64,000 nucleotides of DNA, taken from assembly GCA_024305745.1 (NCBI GenBank), contig JAHRBS010000005.1, positions 1,178,001-1,242,000 on the forward strand. The letters are read 5' to 3'. The stretch is from Polyporus tsugae. Lineage: Eukaryota; Basidiomycota; Agaricomycetes; Polyporales; Polyporaceae. Of this stretch, positions 34,408-46,356 are shown piece after piece. The translations under genes were made by a program, and so were the position numbers. Position 1 is the stretch's first letter. Each line of letters starts with the position of its first letter. Under the pieces are notes generated by a model. That model did no database searches, was not told the DNA's origin, and saw only the letters and a program-made list of their open reading frames with translations.

Positions 34408-36229
34408 CTACTCCCTCTTCCGCTTGCGCTCCTTCGTCGCCACTTTCGCCTGCTCCACTTTCTCCAGCTCCTCATGAACCATCCTCGCAAACGCCTGCGC
34501 GTCTCCCTGTATCCACACATCAAACACACCCTCCCACTCTCTCGTCGGCACCGGAAAGTCTAGATTCAAGTAAATCGTCCGCACATGCGGCTCCTCGTCC
34601 TTCCCGGGGGAGCAAGGCGGAGAAGCCGTCTGCGTCCCGAGACTATGGGTAGATATTCGTTGGCTCGTCTGCAGGCGGGTCTGGGAGCTGCGTTCATCGC
34701 GGCGTGCTGGGATCAGCACGGCCTTCGAGAACTCCCAGCACTGATGCGCTTTGTTCCTGGGACGCGGAGGCTCATTCCCACGACCAGGAGCAGGTCCGCT
34801 CCGGCGCGACCCTTGCGTTTCGAGCTCCCCATCAGGTCCTTCCAGACGACGTTGCCTACCTCTTCTCCGTCCTTGTGGTCTTCATTGTAGAGCACGACAC
34901 TCGGTCGTAGCTTCCTGACGCCGCGGGGTCGTTTTCCGATGAGCTGCCGCGTCTCCTCAAGAACGGTGCACTGAGGGCATGAAGGGGGAGTCCCGGAGAC
35001 CAGAGAGTCGATGTAGTCGCGTAGAGGACAAGAATGCATGCATGTAACGCAATGCATCAACTGGAGGGAACCATGAAGGGGGATGCACTTCGGGATCCCC
35101 ACCGGTGGTGATAGAAGTCGACTCGTTGAAGCTTGATCGGGTTGGACCATTTGAGCAGAGGCCTCCGCTGGAGGCGCAGTCAGGAGCAGAAGGCTTCACT
35201 TTGCTAGACCGAGGTTTAGCCCGCTTGAAATCCGAGTCAGGGATCCCAAACGTGAGACCAGACTTCTCCTCGAGTGCGTCGATGTTTTGTGTGTAGACCC
35301 GGAGGAGACGGCGGCGGTCATCGAGGACTCGGAGGAATCAATGGAATGCCGTGGGTTTGGCTGCCTCTGACAGTTGTGACAGTTGCGCAATCATTTGGTA
35401 GAAAAGCGACTGTCGTGTCTTCTGACTGTATAAGGTAGTGATGGTTATTCAGTAACGGACCCGACGAAGTACAGCGTGAAGCTCGAGATGAATGGTGTGG
35501 AGTCGTCAAGCTGCGGGCTAGCAAACAGGAGAATCAGAATTCTGTGACTCTTGGCTGAACCCCGCCATGACTGTATAGTGCCATGACCGAGCAATATCTG
35601 CGTATTCAACAGTCCGCTCGGGAACGATGAATCGGCTATGAACCAATGAAGAAGTCGCGACAACTTCCTGACTGCCGCGTCGAGCGACTGCGGTGTCGGT
35701 ATCACTACCGAGCGCACCCCTTAACAGTGAAATATACTTCTGCGGACATTACGCTTGTGGTGAACTGAACATTTTGCCGCTGAACCTTCGACGGTCACGT
35801 CGCCCGCGACACGGTCGCGATATGTGCCCTGCAGGGACCCTGACGATATACCCCACCCCGCATTCTACCAAACCTCGACACTATAATGAAGCATGACTTA
35901 CGCTGAAAACTGACGCATTGAACAGGTCCTTGCCAGAGGTAAGCATCGGATGGTCCTTCTTCAAGGACTGGAACAGCCCCTCCGACGATCTGAAATCGGG
36001 GATCCCTGCCTGAATGGAGATGCCTGCACCTATATACACAAACCATTTCCAGCATTGCGCACGACTGTTAGAATGCGTCTGGGGTGAGGGAGATCCATTG
36101 TCACTCACCGCACACGACAGTAATGCGGCGTGCCTTGAGGACGGCCTTAATGACCCGCTTGACATGACCCACTGGGTCGGGCGAGGGCACCAGAAACGCA
36201 GGCGACGAATGGATAGGACACAGTCGCAT
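34408..36229 (-). pseudogene. Hst3/Hst4-like sirtuin (NAD-dependent deacetylase), decayed
   Basis: From the ATG at 36229 the frame reads to RRITVVCG, then across an intron to AGISIQAGIPDFRSSEGLFQ, the sirtuin NAD-binding signature. Later parts show VYTQNIDALEEKSGL, the catalytic HG (IPLHGSLQLMHC), two Cys pairs of the Zn site (CVTCMHSC, SCPQC), the Hst3/4-like RPSVVLYNEDH, and LLLVVGMSLRVPGTKRI. There are three lesions: a frameshift just after SEDTT near 35,413, a TGA where Arg is expected in FHRFLRVLDD near 35,336 (CGA to TGA, a CpG transition), and a frameshift after PGTKRI near 34,745. The intron at 35,426-35,901 is about 476 nt, ten times the local norm. Class I sirtuins of this type deacetylate histones; this copy should not make a full protein. 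Confidence 0.8.
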
Positions 36230-37464
36230 CCAGCGGTAGGAAGGCCGTCATCGCACAAACGATGGGCGATGACGAAGGGGACGTAGAGAGGGTGCACGAG
36301 GTAAGGAGGCTGGAATGCCAGTGTCGTGAAAGAGAGGGAGGCTTAGAGGGATTGAGGCCAGTTTCGCTTTCGAGGAGGGAACTTGACGCGGTGGCCCTTC
36401 GAATGTCACTCATGGCGTACACCCACGTCTATTACTCCTTCTATTACCTCGGCCACAACAAAAGGCTTGTTCGCATTCCTATCATGTACGCCGTCATTAC
36501 ACATGGCTTCCCCTTCCGACACTGCCACAGATGCAATGATGCGCTGTCCTCATTCCTGTAAGTAAGTATGTCAGGAACGCGTGAGGGTGTCCTGGGTAAC
36601 CACGAACCTGAGCCATATTAAGATACGTCGGACATTTGCCTGAATTGGTCAGGACGGCCCAAAACGGTTTATCTCGGATCCCGACGTGTTGAGATGGCTA
36701 AATAAGGTAAGGCATCAGGCCTCAGGATCCCGTCTTGATGCGCTCAAAAGGCGCTAATACCCAATGGTAACTGGTCTTTGCCCGGAAGTGCATCAGAACC
36801 TGGATGGCGTCCCCGGCCTGATGTTAGGATTTGCAAAGGATTTGACCTACTTGAAGGGTCATGCATCTGAATGGGTGTCGGAAAGTTCCGACAATTAATT
36901 CTGTCGGCTCTCCCTCGAACTCGAGAGAAATGTTCTCAAGAGGGGTGGCATCGGTATAGGGCGGTGACTCCTTGGTGCAGGCTGTAATTGGTGAGGGCGT
37001 CAGAGTTGCCGTTAGTCCATATCTCGTAGTCAGACATGACATTATGACATCTAGTCACCTGTAGTGCACATCCTTGCGACAATGTCACAGCGCCATATTG
37101 AAAATTGGATCGACGTCCGTATATGACTATCACCTAATAAAGTAAGTTCTCAACATCAATTAGTGTCATTCGCAGTTCCTTCCCACAGGTGGTGGCTCAG
37201 CGCTCACCCTCCAGCAACCCCAGATAGGGTACGCAGTAGGCACATCGATAGCTGCGGTCCTGCCTCAGGCCGACCTGCCGTGGCGTGACTTGAGGGTTTT
37301 TCCCTGCCATGCGCAATCACGTCGCGCCTATTCCTTCGGCTGTTCCTTCGAGAACTTGCTGGCGCGGCCTTGACCATCACATAGCCCTGCAGTGATTTAA
37401 GTCAAGGCGTCGGCCGCCATTCACGGCATACTTCGAGCAAGACTCATCCTTTACCATCCTTCAG
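36230..37464. other. Spacer segment without a recognised gene
   Basis: I see no supported gene here. Short open frames on both strands lack codon structure or splice partners. Confidence 0.4.
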
Positions 37465-38066
37465 ATGTCGGGGCTTAACCAAGGGCACCTGGACACCGTC
37501 GCTTCACCTCCTGATAAGGTCAAAGCCAATCCTGCAAAAGTAGGAGGTAATGTGACTGATCCATACCATTCCGACGACCCGCCCACTAAACGTTGATACA
37601 GTGAAGTGCAAGCGTGCTGATCCTACTGCCGATACCAACGGTGGAACGATTTATGACACGCAACAAGGTTAGAGCCACTGGTAGTCTCTTTCAAGGTGGT
37701 CCGAAGCTGATCTGCGGTTTTGCAGAGGTCCTCCAGTTGCCGCCCAAGAAAAGGTTGGAAGGTTAGTTCTTCAGAAACAATGGTCAAACCCGACGTGCTC
37801 ACCTTGACCGTCGCTCAGCGGATGCTGTCGCCGCCGATGTCATCCCATCTGGAGAGACCTATGTGAATAATCTGAAGTTGCTATTTCAGTTGAACGAGCT
37901 GAACGGTGGTTTGACTGGGGAGCAGCTGTCGATGATCTTGTGTCAGTGCCGTTGCTGCGGTAAAATATTTACAAAGCACATCTTCTACATGTACCATTCA
38001 CACAGCTGCCCTTTGTCAACGCAGACCGTAACCCGTCGAATCGAATGCAGTATGTGCCGCCGTTGA
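37465..38066 (+). CDS. Small spliced Cys/His-rich protein, unknown family
   Basis: Four exons splice cleanly: the ATG at 37465 (MSGLNQGHLDTVASPPDKVK), then VKCKRADPTADTNGGTIYDT, then EVLQLPPKKRLE, then a last exon from about 37,819 to the stop at 38066. The introns (about 37,546-37,601, 37,669-37,726 and 37,762-37,817) all have GT...CAG ends and short length. The last exon has a helix (NNLKLLFQLNELNGGL) and a Cys/His cluster (CQCRCCGKIFTKH, HSHSCP, ECSMCRR) that could bind zinc. At about 160 residues with no known domain, it may be a small nuclear or transposon-associated protein; that is a guess. Confidence 0.5.
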
Positions 38067-38992
38067 GTGCAACCTCCGTGGACGAATCAGTCCATCGGGA
38101 TGTTCCTTCGCAGCTTAACGTTCAACGTTCACAGGCACAAAATGGCACCAGGGAACACCATCAAGAGAAGAGGTGTCCCTAGCTCGTTGAGGCTGATTTA
38201 CGCAGAGAACTCATGCTCGAGGTTCAGGCCCCAGTCGCGGGCGAACCCAGATGGAGTGCGCTTCATGGTCATTGGACATCGTGGGGACCATTCTGTACTT
38301 GATGAGTTTTGTCCTAATAGCGAAGGAGGGGGGAATAAGGGATGGGTACGCGGCAGGGCATGAGCCAGGTATATATGAGGCGAGGGATAGGTGAATTCAT
38401 GGAGCGGGAGTCCGAGAAACAGGAGGACACTGAGAGTCACCTATCACGACGACTACTGACCTCCTTTTCAGCACCTCCCCTTCTCCGTGACCATCCGTGC
38501 CGTCCTCGCCCTCTATCCTCCCGATCTGTCAAGATCCTCCTTGCCTCAATTTTGTTGTTGTTGGGGACCTTCTATGCGGGTAGGGATCCATTGTCATGGA
38601 AATTCAAAGCTGTGCCATTGAATGTATTGATAACGCGGAAAAGAGACTCGAAGGAGGGAGAAGACGTACGCACACCGACAATCCCAAGGCGCAGACAAGT
38701 GGTGGCGGACACGACATCACGGACCAACAACCACTACGAACACACCGACATGCACCGCGACCTCTGTGTCGCGGACGAGGTCCTGTTCTGCCCTCCAGCT
38801 ACGGTTTGCGTTCGTGTTTCTCTCGCTAGGCGAGGTGCTTGAGCGACGTTGAGTGGCGGAGGTGATCCGTAAAGACGATGTGAGCCCACTCATTTTGACG
38901 TATACAGGCACTGTAGACTGTCGTCGCCTCGTGTGCAGGACAGGATATGTCATGATGGAGGAGAACTGCCATATAGGAAAGTGAGTAGAGAG

Positions 38993-39032
<40 letters not shown>

Positions 39033-39624
39033 GTATTCGGCAAGCCACAGAAGGGCGTGTTGAACATTGCAGTATCTGGCATTTGCTGTGCTGATCGGCA
39101 CTAAGTGGAGCATTGCGCGTCCAAATGTGGGTCACGCTTTTCTCCCTCGCGCCTTTCTCCTTCTGTGCTTCTACGCTGATAGCCCCTTCTCTCTACTCTA
39201 GCGCTATCTTCAGGCATCATTGACTCAAGTGCAATCGCTTAGGCTCCCCAGATCTCCGGTGCGACTTAATTCGGCAGGATAGAGGGAGGGCATGCCCTCA
39301 CCAGCCAGCCGGCTACTCACGAGATGGCAGGGTGTATGCCGCGAACACCTCAAATTGGGCATCGGAGGCATTTTCCTTTCCTCCTTCAGCTGCAAGTTGT
39401 CAGTACGTTCCGTTTAAAAACTACTTCGATGGCACCTTTGCTGCGGCAGTGTGATGGTGCAGTTTGAAGGAAGACAGAAGTTCGCTGTGCCACGAGCTTC
39501 AGGCCCTCGGGACGTTTCGAACCTTTCTCAGCTGTTCTGCGTCGTCTGTCCGCCCATAAAACTGCTCTGACCTACGTCTCGATCAACAGCTCTGCCACAA
39601 ATCGCCCACAATTTTGTGCTCACC
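38067..39624. other. Segment without a recognised gene
   Basis: There are open frames with low complexity on both strands, and a GA microsatellite. No splice-consistent gene was found. Confidence 0.4.
38995..39030 (+). repeat. GA dinucleotide microsatellite
   Basis: An uninterrupted run of about 17 GA units. Confidence 0.97.
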
Positions 39625-40331
39625 ATGCCATCCCATCTCGCCCTTCCTGCCCCTTCCGGTCTTCCTGCTCTTCCTGCCCCTCCTGGCCTTGCCGCCCTCC
39701 CTGGCCTTGCCCTCCATGACCTTTCCAACCCCCCCGTTGACATTGAGCTCGACCGCTTCGTCCGCGAACTCCGCTCGGCTGGGTATCACTATGACTTATC
39801 ACGGGTGCCGGACGTGATCGACGAGTTCCTCCTCCGATTCCGTGCTCTCCACATGCGCTTCATCACCTGCATCGATCTCGACGACTACTTCCGCGCGACT
39901 TATCGCTTCCTATTGGGGCAGCCCAAAGGCGAGCGCGCCAGCCCCGATGTCTTACGCAAGTTCTGGGAAGACTACTCCCGTACGAGTCGCCAGCAGGTCT
40001 TCGACAACGCTTGCGAGGACCTTTGCGTGGCCGAAGAACAGCATCGGGAGGTCTATGATCGGTACTGCGCCATCCTCCTGTCCTGTGTGCGCGGCAACAT
40101 CACCGCTGAGGACGACAACTACAAGGCGGCCATCCGCACCCACGAGGAAAGTTTAGAAGCGATCCAAGAGTGCGCGTCCTGTTGCGATCTAGCCGCGCAC
40201 AAACGTAAGTCTCCGCATTATCGCCCACTCGTTCCGAAATACTACTAACTTCTGTTGAAGTGGCGATTGTGCGCATTTGGGGAGTATACCAGCACCCGCA
40301 ATATGGGAACTCCCCCCTGGATGAAGACTAG
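39625..40331 (+). CDS. Orphan protein with Leu/Pro/Ala-rich N-terminus
   Basis: The ATG at 39625 opens MPSHLALPAPSGLPALPAPP, a low-complexity N-terminus. It is followed by a helical, charged body (DRFVRELRSAGYHYDLSRVP, SPDVLRKFWEDYSRTSRQQV, EDLCVAEEQHREVYDRY). An intron at about 40,206-40,260 (GTAAGT...GAAG) joins a short last exon ending VRIWGVYQHPQYGNSPLDED. The frame is intact and codons look used. The function is unknown. The helical body and terminal IWG motif faintly recall the module-gene family at 42.5 and 57.5 kb, but homology is not established. Confidence 0.55.
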
Positions 40332-40708
40332 TATGTGCCGACGCCATGCAAAGTCGGCGTTGGGTGATAGTAGATCTGGCTTGTGGTAGGTAACCCCCCA
40401 TCTTTGTGCATCCTGCTTCAATCACTGACCGCCACTCATCCTTTTTCAGCACCATCAAACAACAGGGGTTGACGGTTGTAAGGGACCAGTTGTTGTTGGA
40501 GAAGGAGGGCACTCAGTGGGTGGGGTAGGGAGACTGCCGGTCTCTGCAAGCGCTGTACCTGCGAGGCCAGGCGAGCCCCAAGATGCATGTATCAGGCTTG
40601 TACGGTGAATATGGTGGACTTTGGTAGGCGTTGGACACTTTTTGTATTCGTTGATATAATGCATGAATGCCTCATTTTTGCACTCCAAACGAGTTTGACC
40701 ATGGGCCA

Positions 40709-40903
40709 GCACGGCGGGCAAATCCCGATGATTCATGTAGGGGAATTCCAGGGGAATTTTTGGGCCACTTAACGTGTCTTCCAAATTCCTCTGGCGCCTT
40801 TGTCGTCCTCCTTATCCTCGGGGAAATGGTATGGACACGTTAAGTGGCGCAAAGATTTCCCAAAGATGTCCTCACTTGGACCATCAGGTTTTGCCCGTCG
40901 TGC
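40709..40903. mobile_element. Foldback/MITE-like element
   Basis: Two arms of about 70 bp (40,709-40,778 and 40,834-40,903) are inverted copies of each other. The innermost 14 bp are perfect (CCACTTAACGTGTC and its complement), while outer parts are diverged but alignable (TGCCCG, CGTGC, CATC blocks). The loop is about 55 bp. No coding capacity. It sits about 150 bp from the inner boundary of the large right arm. Confidence 0.7.
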
Positions 40904-42347
40904 AGTCGAGTAACATCTGTAGCTGCGATATCCATCCATTGAAACTACAACCAGATCCGAATGCTGTACAGAAAGCGGTGGGAACACGCTGACACGCCGA
41001 TGTTGGAGGCTGTATTTGCCTTTACCAGCCGGCCGGGGTCTGAAAACGCCGGTTGGAAAACCACATGGCGAGACCACGTGGTGGCTCCACGTGGCAACTC
41101 CAACCAACCAAGTCCCCACATCCGCACTGTATACGTTGGTCGTCTCTAGTAGACTCTAACTTCCCTACTCCTCGCGTCATCAACCTGCTGCCACCGCACA
41201 TGCTCATATAAGCAAGACTTATGGTGTGTTCGTAAGGAGAGGTGTTGGCTACATGGTCAGTTACTTATGACGTCTCGTTCGACTGTTTGCGTGCTAACCT
41301 GCTCCGGTTGGCATTCGTGTGGGTTAGTGGTCCGCGTGTCGTATGTGCACGACCACTGGTACGATGTCGTACTTGCGGCCGAGTTCCCAGACGAAATGAT
41401 GATTGTTCTGGTTCCGCCCCTGGCCAGGCGGGAAGTGTGTGGTGAGCCTCTTCGTTGCTTTTACGTCATGTGGATTCTTTGCAAGGGGCCTCGCCTTCCG
41501 TTCCACGTCTAGCGGCTGTGGCATCTGTTCTTTAATGGGATGCAGTGATCTCGCAAGTGGGAAGTTATCCAACACCGTAGTGACCGCTTTACAGGGTGCC
41601 GAAATATCTCGTGATCCGTGGCTCAGGCTGTCCATCCCTTAGTATGATCTCGACGTCCACAGCACTACATGGCCGGCTCAACGGGGCCAGTCGGCCATGA
41701 GCCCCCTCCTCGATTTGGGAACTCGTGCACAGCCACGTACTTAACGCCTGTGGGATGGACAGAAATGACATCATGCCTACATGTGCTGACCGCAAATGGA
41801 TAAGTGCCGTCGGAGCATGGCCCAGAGTCATAGACGGGGACTTACGAGATCCATAGACCCTTTTAAGGCCACCTGTAATGAGTCAGGGAGGTTGAACTTC
41901 TCGAACTACCTATCTCTATTGAATCGGAACATCAGTCGAAGCGTATAGCACCCTTTGAGCATGCGGTTGCTACGCTATCCTCCTCGGCGGCAGGTGTCCC
42001 TGATGATCGATCTATTTGAACCTCCTGAGTTCGACCTATTGACTGCGAAACGGCGCGCCCGTCTCACGAGGTTTACACGATGCGGGCTTCTCAATTGAAG
42101 ACTCCTGGTTGTCCAAGGTTACCATAATACTCCTGGTTGCCGATGACTGCAGGTCACATTTCAAATTATGTGCAAGGCCGTGACTCGTGACATGTCGAAC
42201 AGAACGGATTGCCAAATTCTGCTTGGATATTACCCGACCATCTGTCCTCGCCGGAATAGGCCAGAACATGGACGGATATGGGAGAAGGCAACCACTGCAC
42301 ATTGCCGAGGACACAATGTTTCCATTATGCAACCAAGAACTCGGACC

Positions 42348-42412
42348 CTCTCCCACTGACGGGCCTAAGCGACCCCAAACACTGCTCGAAGTCGAGATGT
42401 TTTACGTCTATC
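42348..42412 (+). promoter_or_regulatory. Conserved upstream block of the module gene, right arm
   Basis: Same block as at 10,959-11,020: CTCTCCCACTGA, then TGCTCGAAGTCGAGA, then TTTACGTCT. It ends about 90 bases upstream of the start codon. Confidence 0.5.
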
Positions 42413-42502
42413 GCACCGCTGCAAACGACGTGGCTATCCACGCTGCATAGCGAAATAAAGGAGTGGACGGCAGCCAGCGTTCCTCCACCTTCGACGTTCC
42501 CG

Positions 42503-44391
42503 ATGGACCCATACGACTCCGCGGCGGCCGATGGCACGTACTTTGCTGACCAGCTTGACGAGCAGCCTCTGATGTTACCCGGTAAGTTCAATGTTATCCT
42601 GTTCCGACAGCCCGTCGACGAATCACGCTGAGACGTCGACACGCTAGGCCGCTCTGCCACTCTGCTGGCTGGTGTTCCCCAGTCTTCGATGCCTCCGATG
42701 GACCTGTACAACCCCCCGGCTGGTGGCACATACTATGGTGGCGCGCCCGATGAGCAGTTTGCGACGATACCCGGTAAGTTCAATGTTATCCTGTTCCGGA
42801 AGACAAATTCCACTGAGACGCCGACACGGTAGGCAATCCTGGCACACTCTCGGTCAGTGGGTCCGAGTCCTCTGAGGCTCCGGAGGCTCCGCAGGTGCGC
42901 ATCCCAATGATCATGTTCAAACTCGCCTATCCCGACCAGCCTCAGGCTAACGGTACTGAACTCCCTGACATACTCGACACCGGCTGTTTCGTCGTGCGAC
43001 TAGGTCTCCATTACATCCGATTGCTCTATGACGCCAAACGAAACCTCTTTATTCTGTCTGACACGAACGATCATGTACGAGTTGCATCCAAGGTGTTCCA
43101 AGTACAGTCGACCCTTCACGGGCCGATGCGGGCGGAGATGGTGGTCAGACTCAAAAGAAATCTCGACATGTGTGTCACCTTTCTATCGCGCTCTCCTCCA
43201 CCATGTTCAATAATTTTCTTTACACCTGTGCAGAACGCTCAAGAGATTTCAAGAGTGGTACCAGTCTTGGAATGCAAACCCCACGGGCCATGCATCCATT
43301 GAAGATGCAGCAAAGGCATTGAGTGAAGAAGCCGGTAAGTCGCTATATATCTCTTATTCTTATGTGTACTGACATCGCGACCAAGCACGTCACTTTTCCG
43401 AAGAATGGCAGGAGGTTTTCATCTTCGTCTTCGGCGTGGTCCCCGAGGTATGGGGGCTACGGATGTCGCCCAGCGACTCAGGCGCAGCCCCATCGACATC
43501 GTCAGCTCCTTGCGGCGGCCGCCGCAAGAAAGGCAAGGCTGTCAATAGGTCCAACCCAGGACTATCTGACGCACAACACTGGCAGGCCATCCCCCCGATA
43601 CTTACCTTTGCATTGCCCCTCACTCCGGAATCAATGTCAGGCCGCAAGAGCATGCCCCAAAAGGCACCGACTCTACTCAACGCCAACGGTTTGTCCCTGG
43701 GTCTCCCCGCCCTCAATGCTGCTGCTCAGGCAGCTCAAGCGTCCCACTCCCTGCCTGAATCATCGTTGGGTTCCGACGCTCTACCCACAGGGCATCCGCT
43801 CCCACACGGTGGCCCGCAGTCCCAGTTTGTCCATCACGATTCCCCTAACCTCACTATCCCCGCGGCTTTCCCCGGCCCACCTTTCGTTCCCCAACCGTCC
43901 TCTGACGCCGACGTATCCCCTTGCAACTGGTGATGTTCCATCGCTGCCAGATCTCGACAACTTTGACTTGTCAACGCTTGCACAGGACTTAGCGACCGCG
44001 ACCCAGTTCACTCTTCCCAGAATGAACGCCTTTGCGGAGGCGACTGCTCGTCTCGAACAGGGGTATGGGTAGCTCCAGGCAGAATGTGCCTTCAATATCG
44101 GGGTCGTTCAGCATCGATATTCCTGCTATGGAGCAACACACTCTACAGTGGAATCAGTTTGTCGAGGACTACGCCCAAGTGAAAGAGACTCACGTCGCTC
44201 CGATATGGGACGTGGTTCGCTACATGGGACAGTGGCATGCAGTGTATTTGGAGCTCATGATGTATCTCGAGATCGAAGAGATGGCGATTCACCCAGCCAC
44301 CCAGTCCCAGGAAGACATCATGGTCAACTGCGCGCACTTCCTCACGAGCTTAGTCATCCGTAAGAGGCGGCAGGCTCCGACCTCAACCTGA
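42503..44391 (+). pseudogene. Module-gene family orphan, right copy, frame broken
   Basis: It has the same exon order as the left copy but only one exon-2 module. The ATG at 42503 lies three codons later than the left copy's start: here the upstream ATG is ACG, while the left copy has ATA at this position. Exons 42,503-42,581 and 42,648-42,773 precede introns of the GTAAGTTCAATG type. In the long last exon the frame breaks by one-base insertions near 43,920 (CCC to CCCC), near 44,063 (GGG to GGGG) and near 44,371 (CAG to CAGG). Each site is normal in the left arm. Either the copy is dead or these are consensus errors. Confidence 0.6.
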
Positions 44392-44572
44392 GGACTAAGA
44401 AGGCATCATTTGGTGTGTGATTTGCCCATTATTCTCTTAGCTGTAGCTGACTCCGGTGGATACTACTAGTGTTCGTCGACACCTTCCATATCCCCACCCT
44501 TGTCAGGCTCGCTGTTTGCGCTCGCTTCACGCCCTGTAGAAATGTCTGTCTGTCGTCGCTATGCCACACTCT

Positions 44573-45552
44573 CTATCCTCTGTCTTTCTTAGCTGCTCCT
44601 ACAACCATCTCGTCGTTGTCGCATATCCCGAGCCTCATAGTTAGTTGTACTATCCGCCGTCGTATCGCTTCCTCCACGGAAAGTCTATCGCCCCCTTCCT
44701 CAGAACTGCTCAAGGTTGTATACGCGCTACCACTTACGTCTGTGTCTCTGAATTTCGCTGTGAAATTTGTATGCATTTAGTATGAGATTCCATCAATGGA
44801 CTCCGAGTTCATCTAGTAGCACGAATGCGCATGCTGCCAGCTGATGGAACCAAATCTGGGAAACTAAGCGCCAGGCGACCTAATCCACAACCATTACTTA
44901 TGGTATCGGTGCTGAGTCTCCTTCGGGTCCCTGTGTCACCCAGCTTCACCGAGTAGCTATCTGTCTCGCTCTAATATTCGTCCACGCTCAATGTCAGCCC
45001 AGCTGCCAAGTCGCCTGCGAATATCTCAATGTCCACACCACTCCTCAGGCATTCCAACTCACCCAACACTCTCGTATCTGGCCGCGCTCGCTACGCCACA
45101 GCTGGAGCCTTCAAAAGTCAGGGTACGTCTGCGAAGGCATCCTACGCGGGCTCGCTTTTGCCTCCATTGCTTCTCGCCCTTGCATTGACTGATCTGACTG
45201 CTTAGATGGTGTCGTACCACGGTGCTAGGACGACGAGATGGGTAGCAAGAAGGATAGATGGGATGACAACAGAGAGGGCATGAAGATGTGGAGCCTTGTG
45301 GGGCATGCGGCTTGTGAAGCGCAAATCGATGGAAGTGGGTCACTCCCGAGCATACGGTGGCCCCATGCCGTCCACACCCAAGAAGGCGTCCCTGCTATGA
45401 CAACTCTCGCGCTTTCGGCCTCTTTGAAGACCTTCTCCATGTCCCTCCGACACAATTCCACCTGTCGCCCATCTAGGTGGCGTATCACTTGCTTCCACGG
45501 GACCAGTTCGTCAATCTCGGCGGTGGAACTCGTCGCGCTCGAGCAATGTTAC
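44573..45552 (-). CDS. Weak candidate gene, right copy
   Basis: Counterpart of 7628-8605. The 87-codon stretch starting MIRHLDGRQV is unchanged at protein level, and the 67-codon stretch ending KKDRG differs by about one residue (D to N). The conservation supports but does not prove coding. Confidence 0.2.
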
Positions 45553-46356
45553 TCCGCTCGGCACCCACCGCGGTGACCGGGTATGCACCCAACCTCATGT
45601 CTGGTGTGTCTGTGGAGGCGACGAGTAAGTCGTCTCCCTTTGGCTTCCCTCGACGTTCTCGAAAAAGACGACCAGAAGGACAACGCCATTATATATCAGC
45701 TTACCTTCCGTATCCTCAATTCTCTCTCGCACCATCTACCTCATACCTAGTCGCGATCCTGAAAGGCCTCCTCCACTTGATCTCACTTCTCAATCCTCTA
45801 CTAGACTCGCGGAGGGCAATTTATGCCGCAGGACTTGTTGGTTGCGGTCAGTCAAAGTGTTGTACGAAACTTGGCCCTCGAGCCAGACGCCGCGAGCTCT
45901 GAAGGCTTTGCCTTCTCCCACCTAGTAACAGGCCCAGGCAGTCGTCGACCATTGCCTGTCCTTGTTCCCTATTTATTGGTAGTCTGCATACAACGATCCC
46001 GCACTAGTAATCTCTTCCGAGTACAGTTTGAGCTCAAATCATGACCACGATCCTGGGCGAGCCCCATGGAATTGAGCCATACGTGCTTGAAAACATGTAT
46101 ATATTATGCCAATGATATCGCAATGCATGATCAATAGTCACGGTCACGTACATTATGCACCGGAAAACTGCAGGCAAAGGAAGGAGGAGCCATGGGAGGT
46201 GGAAAGAGCATGCGCACGGGAATTAGGACGATTCTCGTATGACAGTCACTTAGGCTTGGTAGATACAGGCGTACCGGATACATGACAAAGGAAGACAGGA
46301 TGGAAGACCGTCAGCGACGTAAGCAGGTGACTAACTCGAGGGCAACTCACGTCTTG

